Source of the DNA: Streptomyces sp. NBC_00190
GTDB lineage: Bacteria; Actinomycetota; Actinomycetes; Streptomycetales; Streptomycetaceae
NCBI RefSeq assembly: GCF_036203305.1
Contig: NZ_CP108131.1
Location: forward strand, 4,960,001-5,024,000
DNA: 64,000 nucleotides
Direction of reading: 5' to 3'
Both the position numbers and the translations under genes were made by a program. The notes below the pieces were generated by a model. The model did not search any database. It was not told where the DNA came from and was given only the letters and a program-made list of their open reading frames with translations. This document shows, piece by piece, positions 60,320-64,000 of this stretch; the stretch's first letter is position 1; each line of letters begins with the position of its first letter.

Positions 60320-61087
60320 GTGAAGCGGAGAGCCGCGTACGTGTGGTTCACGCCCGTGCTGCGCACGGTCACGGCTCTCCTGGGTGCGGCGTCATTCGGT
60401 GCAGGGGTGCTTGCGGTCTTCGCGACCCAGAACGGGACCGGCTCGGCGGCGCTGATCGTATTCGGGGGCGTCCTGCTTCTCCTCGCCCTGCTCGGCAGCC
60501 GCATCGAGAGCCTGGAGTTCGGCGGGGCCACGCTGAGGATGCGGGCCGACGCAGCGGAGAGGTTCGCATTGGCGGAGGAGTCCGAGCGCCAGGGAGACAT
60601 CGCCACGGCCAACGAGCTGCGTGCAGAGGCGAGGACCCTGCTGGAGGCCGCGACACCCATTGCCGCCGACTACGGATCAGTACGCCGTTCGATGCGCCCC
60701 GGCGCCTCACGCACCCGGGCCATGGAAGAGGTGGTTGCCCGTGCGCGCCGCTTGGCGCAGGAGCGGTCCTTCGAGCCGGCCGAGGTCTTGCACTGGTTGC
60801 GGCACGGGACGGACGAGCAGCGCATCACCGCCTTGGCGATGATGCAGGCCCGCCCTGAACTGCGGAACTTCGAAGCCACCCTTGCCGCCATCACCGAGTC
60901 GCGCACTGCCTTCGAGCAGTACCACGCCCTACGGCTCGCGGCGCACATGGTCGACGTACTCGACCCGGAGCAGGCGAGGCGCCTGGCCGAAGCGGTGGAG
61001 GCGCAGCGCTTCGGGCCGGATGCGGATCGCAAGCTGCTCGGCGAGGAGATCTTGCGCAAGGTGCGCGGGCGCTCGCAGGAGCGGTGA
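60320..61087 (+). CDS. Two-segment membrane protein of unknown function
   Basis: The 255-residue protein starts at GTG 60320 with GGAGGGG upstream. Two hydrophobic segments (about residues 10-33 and 40-60) are followed by a long helical cytoplasmic-type domain (RIESLEFGGATLRM, AEVLHWLRHGTDEQRITALAMM). The last part has HEAT-like look. It lies next to toxin debris and may be an orphan immunity or unrelated gene. Confidence 0.72.
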   Translation: MKRRAAYVWFTPVLRTVTALLGAASFGAGVLAVFATQNGTGSAALIVFGGVLLLLALLGSRIESLEFGGATLRMRADAAERFALAEESERQGDIATANELRAEARTLLEAATPIAADYGSVRRSMRPGASRTRAMEEVVARARRLAQERSFEPAEVLHWLRHGTDEQRITALAMMQARPELRNFEATLAAITESRTAFEQYHALRLAAHMVDVLDPEQARRLAEAVEAQRFGPDADRKLLGEEILRKVRGRSQER

Positions 61088-61123
61088 CAGCCCGGGTGTT
61101 CCGTATCGGCGTGTGCGGCCCGG

Positions 61124-61405
61124 CTACGGGATCAGGTGGTTGTAGATCTCGCTGACCTTCGTCTCGAACGGGGGTGTCCCGAGATCCTGCGCGGCGGGGA
61201 TGAGCTTCTCCTCCGTGAAGCGCTGGAAGTCCGCCTCCGACTCCCACACGTCGATGACCTGCCAGCCGCCCCTCTCGCTGGGCGACGCGAAATGGGCGAG
61301 GAGTCCGGCGGGCGGGTTCGCGGGGTCCGGGAGCACGCGGTCGTGCATCGCCTGGTAGAGCTCCTGGGTCCAGTCCGCGCCCCGGTTGTAGACCAGAACG
61401 GCCAT
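61124..61405 (-). CDS. ABM-fold monooxygenase-like protein
   Basis: The 93-residue protein has the dimeric alpha/beta barrel pattern (AVLVYNRGADWTQELYQAMHDRV, GGWQVIDVWESEADFQRF). Members catalyse ring oxidation in polyketide tailoring or detoxification. It is convergent with the preceding membrane-protein gene, and follows the TetR gene (same strand) by about 130 bases. Confidence 0.83.
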   Translation of the reverse strand: MAVLVYNRGADWTQELYQAMHDRVLPDPANPPAGLLAHFASPSERGGWQVIDVWESEADFQRFTEEKLIPAAQDLGTPPFETKVSEIYNHLIP

Positions 61406-61531
61406 CTCGGTTCCTCGATTCCGTACGTCAAGGGGAGGGGGTCCTGCCTGCGACGCTACGTCCGGGAGTGGGCGTGAGCGAGCGGTGGCGGACCTCCCTG
61501 TGCCGTCTGCCCGTACGGCCGGCTGTTCGGC

Positions 61532-62077
61532 CTAGCGGGCGGACAGCAGCCGTCGTGCCATCTCGCCGGCCAGGTGGGCCGGTTCCGGGCCGGGGTCCAA
61601 GGCGGCGACCACGGTCGCACCCTCGACCAGGATCAGCAGTTGGTCCGCCAGGTCCGCGCGATCCGGGCCGGCCAGGTCGGCCAGCAGGGCCCGTAGCTCC
61701 GCCTTGTGGCGGCGTACGACGTCCAGTACCCCCGCGTGGGCGGCGCTGAGTTCCCCGAAGGCGTTCAGGAACGCGCAGCCCCGGAAGTCCGGCTCCGAGA
61801 ACCAGTCCGCCAGCCAGCCGAAGACGGCCGCGACGGGATCAGCGGCTGCGGCCGGCGTCTTCACCGCTTCGCGCAAGCTCGTCATCCAGCGGCGGTCACG
61901 ACGCTCCAGATATGCCGTGACGAGTGCTTCCTTCGCCGGGAAGATCCGGTAGAGCCGCTTGAGGGGGACCCCCGACCCGGCGCGGATGCGGTCCATGCCG
62001 ACGGCCTGGATGCCCTCGGCGTAGAACAGCTCCTCCGCCGTGTCCAGGAGTCGGGTGCGGGCCTCTTCGTCGTCCAT
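61532..62077 (-). CDS. TetR-family transcriptional regulator
   Basis: The 181-residue protein has an N-terminal TetR helix-turn-helix (ARTRLLDTAEELFYAEGIQAVGM, GVPLKRLYRIFPAKEALVTAYL) and a C-terminal ligand domain. ATG 62077 is used; upstream in-frame codons run into operator DNA. Three palindromes in the divergent region to the DUF1348 gene are its likely sites. Confidence 0.92.
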   Translation of the reverse strand: MDDEEARTRLLDTAEELFYAEGIQAVGMDRIRAGSGVPLKRLYRIFPAKEALVTAYLERRDRRWMTSLREAVKTPAAAADPVAAVFGWLADWFSEPDFRGCAFLNAFGELSAAHAGVLDVVRRHKAELRALLADLAGPDRADLADQLLILVEGATVVAALDPGPEPAHLAGEMARRLLSAR

Positions 62078-62101
62078 GGGGGCAGCGTAGTCCAGATCCG
62101 G

Positions 62102-62129
62102 TTGCACCGAGAACGGTCGTTCTCTAAAG
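62102..62129 (+). promoter_or_regulatory. Promoter of the DUF1348 gene
   Basis: TTGCAC (62102-62107) and TAAAGT (62124-62129) form a -35/-10 pair with a 16-base spacing, giving a leader of about 60 bases to the start at 62195. Palindrome 1 lies between the two elements, so a bound repressor would exclude polymerase. Confidence 0.55.
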
Positions 62130-62166
62130 TGAGAACGATCGTTCTCTGATTCGAGAACGGTCGTTC
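62111..62166. promoter_or_regulatory. Three palindromic TetR operators at 22-bp steps
   Basis: GAACGGTCGTTC (62111-62122), GAACGATCGTTC (62133-62144) and GAACGGTCGTTC (62155-62166) are 12-base palindromes (one centre mismatch in two) whose starts are exactly 22 bp apart. They lie between the divergent TetR and DUF1348 genes. Confidence 0.9.
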
Positions 62167-62194
62167 TTCCCGTCTGATCGCGAGAGGGTCCGTC

Positions 62195-62617
62195 ATGAAC
62201 GAAAGCGCTGTCCGCCCGCCGCTGCCGCCCTTCACCGAGGAATCGGCCCGGGCCAAGGTGCAGGCCGCCGAAGACGCCTGGAACAGCCGTGACCCCGAGC
62301 GCGTCGCCCTCGCGTACACGGAGGACTCGCGGTGGCGCAACCGCGACCGCTTCCTCACCGGCCGCGCCGAGATCCGCGACTTCCTCGCCGCGAAGTGGGA
62401 GCGCGAGCTCGACTACCGGCTCCGCAAGGAGCTCTGGGCATACACCGGCAACCGCATCTCCGTCCGCTTCGAGTACGAGTGGCACGACACCTCCGGCCAG
62501 TGGTGGCGCAGCCACGGCAACGAGCAGTGGGAGTTCACCCCGGACGGCCTGATGAGCCGCCGCGAGGCCAGCATCAACGACGTCCCGATCGCCGCCGAGG
62601 ACCGCCGGCTCCGGTGA
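62195..62617 (+). CDS. DUF1348/NTF2-like (SnoaL-type fold) protein
   Basis: The 140-residue protein fits the DUF1348 group: [50 protein letters not shown] and [15 protein letters not shown]. The fold is a cone with a pocket, as in SnoaL. It is regulated by the divergent TetR. Substrate unknown. Confidence 0.9.
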   Translation: MNESAVRPPLPPFTEESARAKVQAAEDAWNSRDPERVALAYTEDSRWRNRDRFLTGRAEIRDFLAAKWERELDYRLRKELWAYTGNRISVRFEYEWHDTSGQWWRSHGNEQWEFTPDGLMSRREASINDVPIAAEDRRLR

Positions 62618-62647
62618 TGCGGGCGCAGGGTCCTCCCGCCGCCGGGA

Positions 62648-62682
62648 CCCGTGTCCGGCCCCGGCGGCGATCGGGACACGGG
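62648..62682. terminator. Bidirectional hairpin terminator
   Basis: CCCGTGTCC (62648-62656) pairs perfectly with GGACACGGG (62674-62682) around a 17-base loop, between the convergent genes ending at 62617 and 62687. Confidence 0.65.
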
Positions 62683-62686
62683 CCGG

Positions 62687-64000
62687 TCAGAAGGCGGCGA
62701 AGCCGGATCTGACCCGCGCGAAGCGGTTCATGCCCCGGATGCCCGGGGCGGAGGCGGGCACGGCGGAGTCCGAGAAGGCCGCGGTCGTGCCCAGCGTCCC
62801 TGCCAGGGCGAGCAGCTTCTCGATCGTCACCTGGTCGTCGACGAACTCGGGCGCGGGGACGGTCCGGTGGACCTGCTTGAGGACCTCGATGTGCTGCGTC
62901 AGACGCTGCCCGGCGGCATCGCGGTCGTTCTCGTACAGGTCGTCGAGCGCGTGGAAGGTGATCTCGCTCGTCCGCAGGCCCACCGCGTGTACCGTCACGG
63001 TCTCCTCCGCGAGCGTGGCCGCGTCCGACAGCACGATCTCCCGGCTGCGGTTCTCACGTGCCACGGTGTCCACGTACTGCACGGTCGCCGTACCGATCCC
63101 GCCCGCCGGTACGGAGCCTTCCGGCGCCTGGATCTCCAGTACCACCCAGTACGTCTCGCCGAAGGCCAGATCCGGGGCGAAGATCCGGATGCCCTTGTCT
63201 CCGGTGATCAGATCGGGCAGTACCTCGGTGCCGTACTCCTCCCGTGCGCGGCGGGCCGCGTCGCGGGACTCGCGGAACACCCGGGCCCGTACCCGCTGAT
63301 CGGTGACCAGGTCATGCCCGTACAGGTGCCACACCGTCACCGCCGGGTCGATGTCGATCCGGAGCTGGATGTCGATCGCGGCGAGGTGGTCACGCCGCTC
63401 CAGGTCCTCCAGTAGTCCGGAGCGGACCTGTTCCGGGCGGGTGACGAAGGTGCAGTGGCCGCGGGCGGTCCCGGCGAGCGCCGAGAGTTCGGCCATCCGC
63501 GCGTCCGTGCCGAAGCCGAAGCACGAGAGGGTCAGGTCACCGCGCAGCCGGGCCGCGAGGTTCTTCCGGACGGTGGTCCAGTTCCGTTCGCCGGAGGTCG
63601 GGTCGCCGTCCGAGAAGAGGTAGAGCCGGTTGACGGTACGGCCGGCGCTCGCGCGGCGGCTGATCTCCGCGATGCCGTACTGCACGCCGAGCTGGATGTC
63701 GGTCCCGCCGTAGGCGGTCATGCCGGCCACGGTCGAGGCGAACCTCTCGGGCGGCAGCTCCTCCTTGCGGGTCGCCTGCAGGAGGGTGGACACATCGGTG
63801 GCGAAGGTGATGATGCCGAGCGAGTCCGTCGGCCGCAGCCGTTCGTAGATCTCCTGCAGCGCGGACTTGACCGTGTCGAGCTTCTCGCCCGCCATGGAGC
63901 TGCTCGTGTCCACGACGAAGACGAAGTTCACCGGCAGGGGTTCCTTCGCGGGCACGCCCGGCTGCGCCTCCGCACCCGCCTTCAGCGCGATTTCGACGAA
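62687..64000 (-). CDS. VWA-domain protein, 5' end cut by the window
   Basis: The frame is open from the stop at 62687 to the right edge; its N-terminus is missing. A GTG at 63955 is in frame, but the codons before it (EIALKAG) run on and look like the strand before the VWA domain of known families. The VWA domain begins VVDTSSSMAGEKL with the DxSxS metal motif, goes on through GGTDIQLGVQYG and LFSDGDPT, and is followed by a beta-rich domain. The partner and role are unknown. Confidence 0.85.
   Translation of the reverse strand, partial: FVEIALKAGAEAQPGVPAKEPLPVNFVFVVDTSSSMAGEKLDTVKSALQEIYERLRPTDSLGIITFATDVSTLLQATRKEELPPERFASTVAGMTAYGGTDIQLGVQYGIAEISRRASAGRTVNRLYLFSDGDPTSGERNWTTVRKNLAARLRGDLTLSCFGFGTDARMAELSALAGTARGHCTFVTRPEQVRSGLLEDLERRDHLAAIDIQLRIDIDPAVTVWHLYGHDLVTDQRVRARVFRESRDAARRAREEYGTEVLPDLITGDKGIRIFAPDLAFGETYWVVLEIQAPEGSVPAGGIGTATVQYVDTVARENRSREIVLSDAATLAEETVTVHAVGLRTSEITFHALDDLYENDRDAAGQRLTQHIEVLKQVHRTVPAPEFVDDQVTIEKLLALAGTLGTTAAFSDSAVPASAPGIRGMNRFARVRSGFAAF

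Noticed and set aside
1..64000. tRNA, rRNA, insertion sequence, integrase or phage genes
   Set aside because: None were recognised by eye on either strand. A tRNA or small RNA search program could still find short genes missed here.

Overview
The window is chromosomal DNA of a streptomycete or close relative. It is very GC-rich with G/C at almost every third codon position, many GTG and some TTG starts, frequent 4-base stop/start overlaps, a mycothiol S-conjugate amidase, a GTP-type PEP carboxykinase, a chitinase gene preceded by a DasR-like palindrome, a Tad pilus locus and WXG100-type secretion substrates. I saw no rRNA, tRNA, CRISPR array, insertion sequence or prophage. The last gene runs off the right edge.

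Left part (1-15.1 kb): a small sigma factor with a membrane partner, a MarR regulator divergent from threonine dehydratase, a DrrA/DrrB-type ABC exporter, greA, a DUF4307 protein, mca with a small membrane protein, a 1,106-residue STAND ATPase with TPR repeats, a pair of overlapping lipoprotein genes (one a predicted zinc peptidase) and a YyaL/DUF255 thioredoxin-fold protein.

15.3-22.1 kb is a four-gene operon: a processive family 2 glycosyltransferase, a GT39-like membrane glycosyltransferase, a DPM1-like transferase fused to a GtrA domain, and a secreted copper-radical oxidase with all four galactose-oxidase active-site motifs. It looks like a machine that makes and then oxidises a surface glycan, built like the known CslA-GlxA pair but with different partners. 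A short palindromic element of a kind I recall as repeated in Streptomyces genomes lies in frame inside the GT39 gene.

22.1-41.6 kb: a small membrane protein, a TrhA-like protein, pckG, a translationally coupled operon with TelA and two binding-protein-like exported proteins (one with a von Willebrand A domain), alaA, several small genes (macro domain, GNAT, DUF6083-like, FBP domain, F420-type oxidoreductase), and a D-amino-acid catabolic block (D-aminoacylase, D-serine-dehydratase-like enzyme, YdcF) divergent from an IclR regulator and a RidA protein across palindromic sites.

41.7-55 kb: a secreted M14 carboxypeptidase, a GH18 chitinase with a DasR-like site between its promoter elements, then a Tad/Flp pilus cluster (CpaB-like, TadZ/CpaE-like, two TadE-like, CpaF, TadB, TadC, an atypical NarL-type receiver regulator, Flp, TadG-like, a lipoprotein, OmpA).

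55.5-60.3 kb is the most interesting accessory region: two small WXG100-like proteins, a DUF6507-like protein, an 861-residue polymorphic toxin (WXG-like head, hydrophobic segment, LPxG heptads, long Pro/Gly/His/Asp linker, C-terminal domain with PD-(D/E)XK-like spacing), a likely immunity protein, and the decayed 5' end of a second toxin gene. The right end holds an unknown two-TM protein, an ABM-fold monooxygenase, a TetR regulator divergent from a DUF1348 protein with three identical-type palindromes exactly 22 bp apart, and a truncated VWA protein.
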